Assembly (NCBI RefSeq): GCF_002743055.1
Contig: NZ_PDYM01000005.1
Coordinates: forward strand, 88,324 to 152,323
DNA length: 64,000 bases
Direction: 5' to 3'
Source of the DNA: Sporosarcina sp. P13
GTDB taxonomy: Bacteria; Bacillota; Bacilli; Bacillales_A; Planococcaceae
Shown here: one piece after another, positions 1-8,997 of the stretch
How the letters are laid out: each line of letters starts with the position of its first letter
How positions within the stretch are numbered: the stretch's first letter is position 1
Translations under genes and position numbers: made by a program
The notes under the pieces: generated by a model
The model's database searches: none
The model's input: the letters and a program-made list of their open reading frames with translations, nothing else
What the model was told of the DNA's origin: nothing

Positions 1-195
1 TAGACTAGGCCTACACTGAGGTGACGTCAAGATAAAAATACTTGTCGAATTTCGCTTAAGCTATATAAATTAATAATGACCTTTTACCTAAGGTTTTTTA
101 GAACTTTATCGCTTCAGTGATTTGATAATAGAATACGTTACCTACGTGTAAAATCTTACATTCGGGATATTATAATAAATATAGGAGGAATTACT

Positions 196-849
196 ATGCA
201 GGTTGTAATCGAATGGACATATAGATCATCAAAGGGAAGGATCGCGGTATTTCAATCTGAAGAAATGCCTGCGAAAGAAGCTGTTTTAGTTGCCGAGGAT
301 ATAGAAAAGACCGGACGTGTAAAGCAAATTCTTTTCGTTGATCAGCATGACAGTTCATGGACAATAAAGGAATTGAAAGGCTACTTAAAAGGAATCGAGA
401 CAGAAGCTCATAATATCACTGTCTATTTTGATGGTGGCTTCGATTGGGAACAGAAAACAGCAGGCCTCGGTTGCGTTATCTATTACGATCAAAGCGGAAA
501 ATCGTATAGACTACGCAAAAATGCATTTGAACTTGGATTAACCTCGAATAACGAAGCAGAGTATGCTGCGTTGCATTTTTGTTTGCAGGAGCTGGAGAAT
601 CTTGGCGTCCACCACTTACCTATTCGGATTGTTGGTGACTCACGAGTTGTCATCAATCATTTAAACGAAGAGTGGCCCGCTATTGAAGAAGATTTATACA
701 GATGGGCTAATAAGATTGAAGCAAAGATGGACGCGCTTGGATTGCTACCGCAATATGAGCTCATTTCCAGAAAATCGAATGGCGAAGCGGACAGACTTGC
801 TACACAAGCAATCGCGGGGATAGAAATTATGGCGACTATTGAAAGATGA
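196..849 (+). CDS. RNase H-like family protein
   Basis: A 217-residue protein whose C-terminal two thirds (about 72-205) is an RNase H fold. The acidic catalytic set is visible: D79 in VYFDGG, E120 in SNNEAEYAAL, D148 in VGDSR and D199 in GEADRLA. Such proteins are expected to cleave RNA in RNA-DNA hybrids; the 70-residue N-terminal extension resembles the extra domain of Bacillus YpdQ/YpeP-type RNase H homologues, which I recognise only by general pattern. The start is well supported: GGAGG lies 7 bases before the ATG. A TATAAT at 171-176 could be the -10 box, but I see no good -35. The stop codon falls on the first bases of the downstream 21-bp tandem array. Substrate specificity is not established. 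Confidence 0.85.
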   Translation: MQVVIEWTYRSSKGRIAVFQSEEMPAKEAVLVAEDIEKTGRVKQILFVDQHDSSWTIKELKGYLKGIETEAHNITVYFDGGFDWEQKTAGLGCVIYYDQSGKSYRLRKNAFELGLTSNNEAEYAALHFCLQELENLGVHHLPIRIVGDSRVVINHLNEEWPAIEEDLYRWANKIEAKMDALGLLPQYELISRKSNGEADRLATQAIAGIEIMATIER

Positions 850-1237
850 GCGTGGGGACATGGTCTATGAGCGCGGGGGCGAGGTCTATGAGCGCGAGGA
901 CGTGGTCTATGAGCGCGGGGGCGAGGTCTATGAGCGCGGGGACGTGGTCTATGAGCGCGGGGACGTAGTCTATGAGCGCGGGGACATGGTCTATGAGCGC
1001 GGGGACATGGCCTATGAGCGTGGGGACATGGTCTATGAGCGCAGGGACGGGGTCTATGAGCGCGAGGGCGAGGTCTATGAGCGCGGGGACGGGGTCTATG
1101 AGCGCGAGACCGAAGACTATGAGCGCGGGGACGTAGTCTATGAGCGCGGGGGCGAGGTCTATGAGCGTGGGCACGTAGTCTATGAGCGCGAGACCGAAGA
1201 CTATGAGCGCGGGGAACAAGTCTATGAGCGCGGGCAA
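848..1237. repeat. 21-bp tandem repeat array, about 18.5 copies
   Basis: Eighteen consecutive 21-bp units plus a partial one follow the RNase H-like stop codon. Each unit carries the nearly invariant core TATGAGCG, while about ten bases between cores vary (GGGGACGTGG, GGGGGCGAGG, GAGACCGAAG and similar). Because 21 is a multiple of three, the array stays open in several frames: it reads as ERGDVVY-type heptapeptides forward and ALIDHVP-type heptapeptides in reverse. Neither reading frame has a convincing ribosome site; the forward frame would start at a TTG inside the RNase H-like gene. Two units (13 and 17) share an unusual ETEDY variant four units apart, suggesting growth by copying blocks. 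I treat it as a DNA repeat rather than a protein gene. Confidence 0.85.
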
Positions 1238-1240
1238 CGG

Positions 1241-1285
1241 AAAAAGGTTCTAATCAACTTGAAAATAGTTGATTAGAACCCTTTT
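1241..1285. terminator. bidirectional intrinsic terminator
   Basis: A perfect 14-bp stem (GGTTCTAATCAACT with its complement, 7-base loop) is flanked by AAAAA on the left and CTTTT on the right, so it can terminate transcription from both sides. It sits between the array and the convergent gene at 1315. Confidence 0.85.
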
Positions 1286-1314
1286 ATACATTACTTTTAG
1301 TAAAAATAGAACAA

Positions 1315-1728
1315 TTACTTATCGTCTGTTTTTGTAACAGATACGCCACGTTCCGCAAATACTTTTTGTGCTACTCCTAACGCATTCAACACGCTCGGGA
1401 ATCCTGTATACGGAATCAAATGCATAATGCATCCGATGATTTCATCGGGCGTCAAACCAACGTCGAGCCCTGTCTTAATATGCATCTGAATTTGCGGCTT
1501 TCCTTGTGCCACAAGAGCCGTAATCGTAGTGAGAACCTTTTGCTTATTGTCGAGTCCCGGACGAGAATAAATGTCGCCAAAAGCAAATTCTACGACAAAT
1601 CTAGTTAAATCCGGCGCAACGTCCTTGAAGCTTTCTCCAATCTCCATCTCACCTGCTGGATTGTCTTCACCTGACAACGTAAGTTCCATCAATTTCTCCA
1701 AACCTCGCTGATAACGATCTTCTGCCAT
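1315..1728 (-). CDS. carboxymuconolactone decarboxylase family protein
   Basis: About 137 residues with the alpha-helical CMD fold; the C-terminal half has the family pattern LTTITALVAQGK, then HIKTGLDVGLTPDEI and a GCIMHLIPYTGFP segment. It lacks the CxxC pair of AhpD-type peroxidase members, so it belongs to the decarboxylase-like branch, whose members act in protocatechuate-type ring degradation or are uncharacterised. No other ring-cleavage genes are nearby, so the substrate is unknown. An upstream ATG at 1761 exists, but GGGAGG lies 8 bases before the ATG at 1728, so the shorter start is preferred. It ends facing the bidirectional terminator. Confidence 0.8.
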   Translation of the reverse strand: MAEDRYQRGLEKLMELTLSGEDNPAGEMEIGESFKDVAPDLTRFVVEFAFGDIYSRPGLDNKQKVLTTITALVAQGKPQIQMHIKTGLDVGLTPDEIIGCIMHLIPYTGFPSVLNALGVAQKVFAERGVSVTKTDDK

Positions 1729-1866
1729 TTCAAAAACCTCCCTGATAATATCACTCGTCATTCATTGTAACAAACTTTTCTGTAAACGGGACAACTGCGT
1801 TAATTTCCTGAAAGTTGTTTTATCGTTTATACTTTAAGAAAATGATAAACAATGGAGGTTTATGTT

Positions 1867-2163
1867 TTGGATTATAAAGATATTGATCAACAAGTTATCA
1901 AGAAATATAAAGAAGACGAAACACTGATGATCCGCCTGTTTGTGAAATGGTGTGCGAATCATAAACTAGATCCACACGTTTTGTATCAAAAAGCATACCC
2001 TGAGCAATCGGCTAATGCCGCGTTGAAGAAAGTCATTGAAGATGATGACGGATTTGAGGAACTGCAGATTGATAATGAAACTATGCTGGATGTACTGCAG
2101 CTTTTTGGGAATATTGATTTGGCGTTTGTTGTAGCTGATGAGATGGAGCATCTTAAAGCATAA
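1867..2163 (+). CDS. small conserved protein of unknown function
   Basis: A 98-residue acidic protein that I do not recognise as a named family. It looks helical and soluble, with no signal or membrane segment; an N-terminal part (MDYKDIDQQVIKKY) is followed by a Trp-Cys motif (FVKWC) and an acidic central stretch (VIEDDDGFEELQID). An ATG at 1852 is in frame, but it is itself embedded in the ribosome site: GGAGG at 1854-1858 stands 8 bases before an in-frame TTG at 1867, so TTG is the likely start. It converges with bluB, separated by a hairpin. Confidence 0.65.
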   Translation: MDYKDIDQQVIKKYKEDETLMIRLFVKWCANHKLDPHVLYQKAYPEQSANAALKKVIEDDDGFEELQIDNETMLDVLQLFGNIDLAFVVADEMEHLKA

Positions 2164-2168
2164 TTAAG

Positions 2169-2236
2169 AGTACCTGTTTACGAGCCTTTCATTTTTGTTT
2201 AACCATCCACGCTTGCTTCCCGAACAGGTACTGTTT
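2169..2236. terminator. convergent hairpin with AGTACCTGTT arms
   Basis: Arms AGTACCTGTT (2169-2178) and AACAGGTACT (2223-2232) pair perfectly around a 44-base loop and are followed by GTTTT. It lies between two convergent genes, so it is probably a shared terminator. The arms and a TTTCATTTTTGTTT stretch in the loop resemble the hairpins at 50435 and 51901. Confidence 0.55.
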
Positions 2237-2249
2237 TATGATTCTATCC

Positions 2250-2897
2250 TTATTCACTACCCCATTTATCTGTAAAAATCAGGTCGTCCAATGTTCGTCT
2301 TTTCTCCCAATTGGCAGTCTCCAAAATAGGAGCCGTTGGATAACTCTTCGTGTAACCAATAGACAAAAGGGCAATCGGTTCAACATGTGGCGGTATTTCC
2401 AAGATATCTCGAACATCATTCTTTTTATAAAAACTTACCCACCCCATTGCCAATCCTTCTGCGCATGCTGCCAACCACATATTTTGAATTGCACAAGCAG
2501 TTGATAGTGCATCCGTTTCCGGGATGGAGTTGCGCCCTAACACATGCGAACCGCCACGCGTTGGATCGCATGTTACGCAAATAGTAATTGGCGCTTCCTT
2601 CAACCCTTCTACTTTCAAGCTGAGGAATTTCGTCTCTTTTTCCTCTTCGTCTTCATAGTGAATAGCCAACGCACGTCTTTCTTTATCCGCTGCCCAAGCT
2701 AATTTTTCTTTTGTCTCATCTGATGAAACAATGATAAAATTCCAAGGTTGCATAAAACCGACTGAAGGTGCCTGATGTGCGGCATTCAATATGTTATGTA
2801 TCGCTTCTTGAGGAATTGGAGTCGGCAAAAAACTCCGCACATCTCTTCTATTGTAAATAACTTTATAGATTGCATCTTTTTCTTCATTTGAAAACAT
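2250..2897 (-). CDS. bluB: 5,6-dimethylbenzimidazole synthase (BluB)
   Basis: A 215-residue nitroreductase-fold protein. BluB cannibalises reduced FMN with oxygen to make 5,6-dimethylbenzimidazole, the lower ligand of vitamin B12. Diagnostic segments are visible: RRDVRSF near the start, VGFMQPWNFI, the long BluB insertion with DPTRGGSHVLGR and IPETD, and AIQNMWLAACAEGLAMGWVS. Length fits BluB and is close to the family norm. AGGAGA lies 8 bases before the ATG. No cobalamin riboswitch or other B12 gene is visible here, so it stands alone; the B12 link is family knowledge, not context. General nitroreductase activity is the alternative. Confidence 0.85.
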   Translation of the reverse strand: MFSNEEKDAIYKVIYNRRDVRSFLPTPIPQEAIHNILNAAHQAPSVGFMQPWNFIIVSSDETKEKLAWAADKERRALAIHYEDEEEKETKFLSLKVEGLKEAPITICVTCDPTRGGSHVLGRNSIPETDALSTACAIQNMWLAACAEGLAMGWVSFYKKNDVRDILEIPPHVEPIALLSIGYTKSYPTAPILETANWEKRRTLDDLIFTDKWGSE

Positions 2898-3343
2898 TAA
2901 ATATCTCTCCTCTGTTAGTTTATAGATAGCCTAACGTTTATTATAATAGGTTTATACAAAAGGCGTAATGTCTAAAGACTCTATCAATTATTTTTGGTAA
3001 ATCTACTATGCTGTCATTCATAATAGTGTAATCGATTCTTGAGCGTCTATTTTTGCTGTTTTTCATTATACTTGATGAGGTTGTATCACCATACTATCGG
3101 AGTTCCAATAAAATTATGTATAAATAACTGTATTCTATGAGTTAGATCTTTTGAGAAAAATAGTTTTGGCAATTATAGTATTGTTTCTCAGCTGTTCTTA
3201 CTCTCTGCCCCCCAGAGTACCTCGCCATTTATAATCAATCTAAAATAATGCCAATAATTATAGTACATACATACTAACTAGACCTACCATAACAAATCCG
3301 ATAAAAATCTGCCATTCTCTCTTTCACTACACAGCTCAAATTA
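2898..3343. other. gene-free stretch upstream of bluB
   Basis: I find no convincing gene. A TATAAT on the minus strand (2940-2945) may be the bluB -10 box, but no matching -35 is clear. One short hydrophobic open stretch near 3270-3330 on the minus strand lacks a start and ribosome site. Confidence 0.4.
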
Positions 3344-3386
3344 AATAAACTGCTTCGTTCTGACCCTCAGAACAAAGCAGTTTATT
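3344..3386 (-). terminator. intrinsic terminator after fadF
   Basis: Arms AATAAACTGCTTCGTTCTGA and its complement (one mismatch) close a short loop, with T-rich sequence on the minus-strand side. It lies 40 bases past the fadF stop. Confidence 0.75.
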
Positions 3387-3425
3387 GTGCTTTAAAGATT
3401 GATAACATAAATCCCAAATTACTAA

Positions 3426-5576
3426 TTATTGCATTACCAATTCTTCTTGTTTAATCACTTTAGTTTCCAGAGCTTCTCCAAAAACAGACCTTTCCAGTAA
3501 CTCAGCTATATCATATGTTCCTACTGAATCTTCAACTTCGATAGCCTTTGTTCCATCAGACAACATCGTTAAACAATAAGGACAACCAGAAGAGATGATT
3601 CCAGGACTCACTTCAAGTGCTTGCTCCGTTCTCGCCACATTTACACGTTGCCCAGTATCTTCCTCCATCCACATCATCCCTCCACCTGCTCCACAGCACA
3701 TCCCACTTTCTCGGTTTCGCTTCATCTCAACCAGATTTACACCCGGAATGGCTTTCAGGATTTCACGCGGCGGGTCATAAACATCATTATAACGTCCCAA
3801 GTAACATGAATCGTGGAATGTTATCGTTTCATTGATTGCATGAACTGGTTTTAAGATCCCATTTTGAACAAGTTCATAAAGCATTTCTGTATGATGAATT
3901 ACTTCTGCTTCGAACCCAAAATCAGGATATTCATTTTTAAAGATATTGTATGCATGTGGATCAACGGTGACGATTTTAGAAACACCAGCCTTCTCGAATT
4001 CCTTAATATTCGCTTCAGCTAACTCTTGGAATAAAAATTCGTTCCCTAATCGTCTAGGTGTATCACCAGAGTTCTTTTCTTTATTTCCTAGGATTGCGAA
4101 TTTGATGTTTGCTTCGTTCATAAGATGTACAAATGATTCCATAATCTTTTGTGCTCGGTTATCGAAAGCACCCATTGAACCAACCCATAATAGGTAATCA
4201 AATTCTTCACCTGTTTTACTCAATTCCTTCACCGTTGGAACATGAAGATCTGGACGTGCCTCTCTCCACTTTTCCTTTTCTTTACGGTTAAGGCCCCAAG
4301 GATTTCCTTGACGTTCTATGTTTGTCATCGCACGTTTTGCATCAGGGTTCATTTTCCCTTCTGTCATTACAAGATGACGGCGAAGGTCGATTATTTTGTC
4401 AACATGCTCATTCATAACCGGACACTGATCTTCACAATTTCTACAAGTTGTACATGCCCAAATTTCTTCCTCAGTAATTACATCGCCAATTAGGGAAGGG
4501 TTATAGACGTCATCTAACATAGCCCCTTCCAAACCTGCAGCGATAGCAATATTATTAGCTTCTGAATTATTAAATGCAAATGTAGGTACCCAAGGTTTTT
4601 GCTTCGTCATTAAAGCACCTGTATTAGTTAAGTTATCACGTAACTTAGTTATCAAGTCCATTGGTGATAACATTTTTCCTGTACCTGACGCAGGACACAT
4701 ATTCGTACAGCGTCCACACTCTACACAAGCGTAAAAGTCAATCATTTGTAATTGGGTGAAATCTGTAATTTTCCCTACACCCAACGCAGGCATATCTTGT
4801 TCACTTTCTGCATTCTCCATCGCTTCAAAATCAATTGGCTTTAGTCTACCCGCATGATCAAGTCGATGGAAATAAGTATTTACTGGTCCAGCAATCAAGT
4901 GAGCATGTTTTGATTGCGGAACATAAACTAGGAACGTCAATAAAATAAGTAAATGAATCCACCAGTTAACAAAGAACACAACCGCTGCTGCAGTTGGAGA
5001 CATAAATCCAAAAATAGTAGCGACAAGCGATGCCATTGGTTCTGTCAACGTTGCGGGATTTCCTTGCCAAATCATATTCATGCCATTCGCCATGATCGTC
5101 GAAAGCATGAGTCCACCAATGAATATTAGAACAAGTCCCGATTTCCATCCTCTTTTAAGCCTAACAAGTTTTTCAATATATCGACGGTGAAACGCCCAAA
5201 TTACTGCTACTAGAATTAAAAATACGACAATTTCCTGAAAGAATGTAAAACCGTTATATATCGAGCCTAACGGAAGATGAGACCCTGGCTTTAGACCTTT
5301 CCAAATAAGATCTATTGCGCCAAACTGCACAAGTAAAAATCCATAAAAGAACAAAACATGAATCATGCCACTTTTTTTATCTTTTAATAATTTCTTTTGT
5401 CCAAATACATATGTCCAAATTTTTTGAAGACGTTCCTTAATGTTATGGTCAAACTCTTCTTTTCTACCCAATAGAATAAATTGAGTTCGAGTCTTAATTA
5501 AATACGTAAATAACGCAAGTGCATACAAAGTAATCCCAATGAATAAAATCCAGTTGGCGATTAATAACGAACCCAT
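3426..5576 (-). CDS. fadF: membrane Fe-S oxidoreductase, FadF type (likely ETF:menaquinone oxidoreductase)
   Basis: A 716-residue fusion typical of Bacillus FadF (YwjF). Residues 1-230 hold about six membrane helices of NarI type with His residues that could bind heme. Two 4Fe-4S motifs follow, CVECGRCTNMCP near 282 and CTTCRNCEDQCP near 373. The C-terminal part has heterodisulfide-reductase-like CCG domains (HDSCYLGRY, GMCCGAGGG near 624, GCPYC near 664). Related proteins pass electrons from electron-transfer flavoprotein to menaquinone, which would serve the acyl-CoA dehydrogenases and EtfBA encoded in this window; that coupling is inference from family and context. The ATG has GGAGAGAGG just upstream. 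The gene is a single unit ended by its own terminator. Confidence 0.85.
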   Translation of the reverse strand: MGSLLIANWILFIGITLYALALFTYLIKTRTQFILLGRKEEFDHNIKERLQKIWTYVFGQKKLLKDKKSGMIHVLFFYGFLLVQFGAIDLIWKGLKPGSHLPLGSIYNGFTFFQEIVVFLILVAVIWAFHRRYIEKLVRLKRGWKSGLVLIFIGGLMLSTIMANGMNMIWQGNPATLTEPMASLVATIFGFMSPTAAAVVFFVNWWIHLLILLTFLVYVPQSKHAHLIAGPVNTYFHRLDHAGRLKPIDFEAMENAESEQDMPALGVGKITDFTQLQMIDFYACVECGRCTNMCPASGTGKMLSPMDLITKLRDNLTNTGALMTKQKPWVPTFAFNNSEANNIAIAAGLEGAMLDDVYNPSLIGDVITEEEIWACTTCRNCEDQCPVMNEHVDKIIDLRRHLVMTEGKMNPDAKRAMTNIERQGNPWGLNRKEKEKWREARPDLHVPTVKELSKTGEEFDYLLWVGSMGAFDNRAQKIMESFVHLMNEANIKFAILGNKEKNSGDTPRRLGNEFLFQELAEANIKEFEKAGVSKIVTVDPHAYNIFKNEYPDFGFEAEVIHHTEMLYELVQNGILKPVHAINETITFHDSCYLGRYNDVYDPPREILKAIPGVNLVEMKRNRESGMCCGAGGGMMWMEEDTGQRVNVARTEQALEVSPGIISSGCPYCLTMLSDGTKAIEVEDSVGTYDIAELLERSVFGEALETKVIKQEELVMQ

Positions 5577-5689
5577 TGTCCTCTCTCCTTATCCTATCTA
5601 TTTAAACGATGAGTAATAGTATGTCATCCTCCTGTTTAATTCAAATTATATCTAATAACACACAAATTTACTTTTTGGTTATTGATCAA

Positions 5690-5724
5690 AATGATATAAC
5701 TTGTTGTCAACAAGTTATATCATT
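5690..5724. repeat. 35-bp near-perfect palindrome upstream of fadF
   Basis: AATGATATAACTTGTTG, one central T, then its exact complement: 17-bp arms. It lies 40 bases after the amidohydrolase stop and 114 bases before the fadF start. It could be an AT-rich terminator or an operator for fadF; it lacks the usual GC-rich stem and long T tract. Confidence 0.7.
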
Positions 5725-5763
5725 GATTATCTACTTAAATATATAAATTACATGCTTAAAATC

Positions 5764-7455
5764 TCAGTTACTATGCTTTAATCCACCCGAATTAATGAAT
5801 TCAACTGCCTCTTTTTTATAAACATTCTTACCGTTAATAAATGTAGAGATTACTGATATGTCTTTAATTTTCATCGGATCAATTCGGGTAGGATCTTGAT
5901 CTAATACAGCAAAATCTGCAAATTTCCCTACTTCTATACTTCCCGTATTCTCTTCATCAAAATTTAGTTTCGCCCCATAGATTGTCATAGACTTTAAAGC
6001 TGTTACAACATCTATTTGTTGATCTTCCCCTAAGACTTTACCTTCTTTTGTAATTCGATTAACAGCCGCCCAAACTGAAAATAATGGTGAAATCGGAGTT
6101 ATCGGGCAGTCAGAATGTATTGTAAACAATAAATCTCGTTTTACTGCGTCCGCTAAGGGATTGATTCTTTTCGCACGTTCAGGCCCTAAAAATAAACGAT
6201 AATGTCTATCTCCCCAATAATAAACGTGATTAATAAAGAATGAGCCAGCAACATTTAAACGTTCCATTTCATCTAAATCCTCTATTGTAGCCGTTTGAAC
6301 ATGTTCGATTCTATGTCGGTGATTATCACGCGGCTCCTGATTTAAAATAAAGTCATAGGATTCTAATATTGACCCTATTGCACGATCTCCATTTCCATGA
6401 ATAGCAATTCTAAAACCTCTTTTATGCAAATCTACTAGTTCTTCATTAAATAAGTGCTGTTCATGGAAAAGGGCTCCTTTTACATCATTATCACAATAAT
6501 ACGGTTGTCTTAAAGCCCCTGTTAAACCCTGTATCGATCCGTCTTGGAAAAGTTTTGCGCTATCCAAACGCATATGTCCATTCGTGCGATTGCTAATCAT
6601 TTCGTCGAGTTCAGATGCAGACCAGCCTTCATATACTCCACCTTTTCCCAATAATGTATGCATAAACATTAACCGTGTTTTTAATGGATTGGAACCATTT
6701 TCAAACGCTTTAAGATGTACTTCATATTCACTTGCACCATCATAGATTCCAAGTCCAGCATCAGTATTAGTAGTAATACCTTGAGCTAAATAATCTTGTG
6801 CAGCTTCCCCCAACATTGAAATTAATTCATTTTCTGTAAATGGCGGTATGATATCTAGTATCGGTTTCATAGCAGGCTTCTCGTACAACACTCCATTTAA
6901 CTCACCATTAGGAAAGCGGCCAAACAAACCACCTTTAGAGTCTAATACGTCTTTAGTAATGCCAGCCATCTTTAATGCAAGTGAATTCACTACAGCTATA
7001 TGTCCAGAAATATGTGTAATATACACAGGATTGTTAGGCGAAATCGTATCGAGTTCTTCCCTTGTTGGATGTCGCTGTTCCTCCAACAAAGTATCATCAT
7101 ACCCATATCCTCTAACCCATTCCCCATGGGATTTTTTATCTATTTCTTCTGAAATTCTAGATAAAATATCATTAATATTTTTGTTTTGAGAAGAGCTACA
7201 GTTAACACGTTTTAAGTTTTGTGCATAAACTAAAATGTGATTATGTGTGTCTATAAATCCAGGTATTAATGTAGCACCCTGTAAATCTATAATCTTTTCA
7301 TTTTCAATAGAATGTATTATTTCGCTAGGGGGAATTGATTCGTCCCAAATCCCACTTACTTTTCCATCTACTATAGAAAGAGATCCAGCTTTTGAGTTCT
7401 TATTATCGAGTGTTAATATATTTGCATTGATTATTAACAAATCAGACCTTTCCAT
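5764..7455 (-). CDS. amidohydrolase family protein (YtcJ-like)
   Basis: A 563-residue member of the amidohydrolase-3/YtcJ group. The N-terminal metal motif is DTHNH (H71 and H73), later motifs are AIHGNGDRAIG, RIEHVQ and HSDCPITPISP, and the C-terminal part has the GSIEVGKFADFAVLD segment typical of the group. Such enzymes hydrolyse C-N or related bonds using one or two metal ions; the natural substrates of YtcJ-type proteins are mostly unknown. No signal peptide is seen, so it is probably cytosolic. AAGGGGGG lies before the ATG. It is separated from the thiolase by 350 bases and may be a single unit. Size is normal for the family. Confidence 0.8.
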   Translation of the reverse strand: MERSDLLIINANILTLDNKNSKAGSLSIVDGKVSGIWDESIPPSEIIHSIENEKIIDLQGATLIPGFIDTHNHILVYAQNLKRVNCSSSQNKNINDILSRISEEIDKKSHGEWVRGYGYDDTLLEEQRHPTREELDTISPNNPVYITHISGHIAVVNSLALKMAGITKDVLDSKGGLFGRFPNGELNGVLYEKPAMKPILDIIPPFTENELISMLGEAAQDYLAQGITTNTDAGLGIYDGASEYEVHLKAFENGSNPLKTRLMFMHTLLGKGGVYEGWSASELDEMISNRTNGHMRLDSAKLFQDGSIQGLTGALRQPYYCDNDVKGALFHEQHLFNEELVDLHKRGFRIAIHGNGDRAIGSILESYDFILNQEPRDNHRHRIEHVQTATIEDLDEMERLNVAGSFFINHVYYWGDRHYRLFLGPERAKRINPLADAVKRDLLFTIHSDCPITPISPLFSVWAAVNRITKEGKVLGEDQQIDVVTALKSMTIYGAKLNFDEENTGSIEVGKFADFAVLDQDPTRIDPMKIKDISVISTFINGKNVYKKEAVEFINSGGLKHSN

Positions 7456-7626
7456 TAGAATATCCCCCCTTTAATTTCTAGACAACCTTTAGATTACTGA
7501 AATGATTTTGAACTGGAGTTACACTCTAACTTGGAAATACGTTATTTAAACACTTCTCCTAAACCATCTATTTTATTGACACCACGTAATAAAGTTACTA
7601 AACTACAAGCATGTATTGACATATTT

Positions 7627-7761
7627 CTATTGTTCTATATTCGGTTCATGCACATCATAAAACATTCCTAATCCTTTAGGTTCCCCTACTACCATGCTTT
7701 TTGAAATTGCTTTCATAGCACTTTCTCCAATAGTAATCATTTCTGTTGCAGGATGAACCAT
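7627..7761 (-). CDS. possible 44-residue ORF after the thiolase, or a gene remnant
   Basis: Below the thiolase stop the same frame stays open for about 60 codons to a TAG at 7627. Inside it, an ATG at 7761 preceded by GGGTGA gives a 44-residue protein beginning MVHPATEM, with GESAMKAISKSM and VVGEPKGLGMFYD. Residue composition looks protein-like, but I recognise no family. The stretch between the thiolase stop and this ATG also reads as plausible protein (SCGCIVIAQLQ), so it may be the tail of a decayed gene rather than an intact small one. Context: last position of the ligase-thioesterase-ligase-thiolase unit. Confidence 0.35.
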   Translation of the reverse strand: MVHPATEMITIGESAMKAISKSMVVGEPKGLGMFYDVHEPNIEQ

Positions 7762-7809
7762 TTGTATTTCACCCGTTTGTAGTTGTGCGATTACTATACA
7801 ACCACATGA

Positions 7810-8997
7810 TCAAGGTTTACGATACATAGTTACTACTACAGCCCCGCCAAGACCTAAGTTATGTTGTAAAGCGACTCTTGCATTATCCACTTGACGTTCA
7901 CCGGCAGTTCCGCGCAAATGCCAAACCAGTTCAGTACACTGCGCCAAGCCTGTAGCCCCAATCGGATGTCCTTTAGACATTAATCCCCCTGATGGATTGA
8001 CTACATATTTTCCACCGTACGTATTATCTTTATTATTGATGAAAGCTTCCGCTTCACCTTCACCGCATAAACCTAAACCTTCATATGTGATGACTTCATT
8101 CGGCGTAAAGCAATCATGAAGTTCAACAACATCAACTTCTTCTACACCAATTCCTGCTTGCTCATAAACTGCATTAGCTGCTCTTCGTGTCATATCTTGA
8201 CCAACTAAATTCATAGCCCCGGTATTAAATGTAGTTTCATTATCTGTAGCCATTGCTTGTGCAATAATTTCCACAGCGTCCTTATGTCCATGCTTGTTAG
8301 CAAACTCCTCGCTACAAACAATTACAGCTGCCGCACCGCATGACGGCGGACATGCACAATATCTAGTCAAATATGGTTCGAAAATCATTGGTGAATTTTG
8401 TACTTCTTCGACAGTCAAAGGCTTATCAAACATGGAATACGGATTGTGAATTGCATGGCTACGTGTTTTCACAGCCACTTTAGCAAATATATCGGGATTC
8501 GCACCATACTTTTCTATATACTCGTTTCCTCCTGAACCAAATAATTTGGCAGCACGAGGTGCATCCGGTGAAAGTCCCGGATATAGAACGTCTAATCGAT
8601 CCTCAAACGATTGAATGGGTGATGTTTTTTCTCCATAAACAGTTCCAAGAGCCCCTGGCTGCATCTCTTCGAAACCAAAGGCTAGTGCGCATTCAACAAC
8701 TCCGTTTTCTACCGCTTGTCGTGCTAAATATAATGCAGTTGATCCAGATGAGCAGTTATTATTAACATTAAAGACGGGTATACCTGTCATTCCAACTTTA
8801 TACAAAGCAGTTTGTCCAGATGTGCTATCCCCATAACTATAACTAGCAAAAGCACTTTCAATTTCGTTAAAATTAATACCAGCGTCCTTTATTGCACCAC
8901 GTATTGCTTTTGAAGCCATAATTTCATAAGGCTCTTGCATACCCGGCTTAACAAACTTAACCATATCTACACCAATTACTTTAATTTTTCTTTTCAT
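7810..8997 (-). CDS. thiolase, SCP-x / lipid-transfer-protein type
   Basis: A 395-residue thiolase-fold enzyme. The nucleophilic cysteine is C82 in NNNCSSGSTAL; the later catalytic motifs are ELHDCFTPNE and GHPIGATG. These motifs match the SCP-x/sterol-carrier thiolase group rather than FadA or acetoacetyl-CoA thiolases. Members cleave 3-ketoacyl-CoA, often branched, or act as retro-aldolases when paired with an OB-fold protein; no OB-fold partner is visible here. No SCP2 domain follows. AAGGGGAA lies before the ATG. It stands at the end of the unit starting with the ligase at 12794, 85 bases from the preceding ligase. Confidence 0.85.
   Translation of the reverse strand: MKRKIKVIGVDMVKFVKPGMQEPYEIMASKAIRGAIKDAGINFNEIESAFASYSYGDSTSGQTALYKVGMTGIPVFNVNNNCSSGSTALYLARQAVENGVVECALAFGFEEMQPGALGTVYGEKTSPIQSFEDRLDVLYPGLSPDAPRAAKLFGSGGNEYIEKYGANPDIFAKVAVKTRSHAIHNPYSMFDKPLTVEEVQNSPMIFEPYLTRYCACPPSCGAAAVIVCSEEFANKHGHKDAVEIIAQAMATDNETTFNTGAMNLVGQDMTRRAANAVYEQAGIGVEEVDVVELHDCFTPNEVITYEGLGLCGEGEAEAFINNKDNTYGGKYVVNPSGGLMSKGHPIGATGLAQCTELVWHLRGTAGERQVDNARVALQHNLGLGGAVVVTMYRKP

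Noticed and set aside
848..1237. CRISPR array
   Set aside because: Units are only 21 bp with no separate spacers of constant length, no leader and no cas genes; it is a simple tandem repeat.
836..1276. Two overlapping repeat proteins (ERGDVVY-type forward and ALIDHVP-type reverse)
   Set aside because: Both frames are open only because of the 21-bp period, and neither has a ribosome site.
7807..7812. Selenocysteine read-through at the thiolase TGA followed by a Ser-Cys
   Set aside because: The thiolase ends normally at this point, no SECIS-like hairpin was identified and no selenocysteine machinery is visible; a separate ORF or remnant is simpler.
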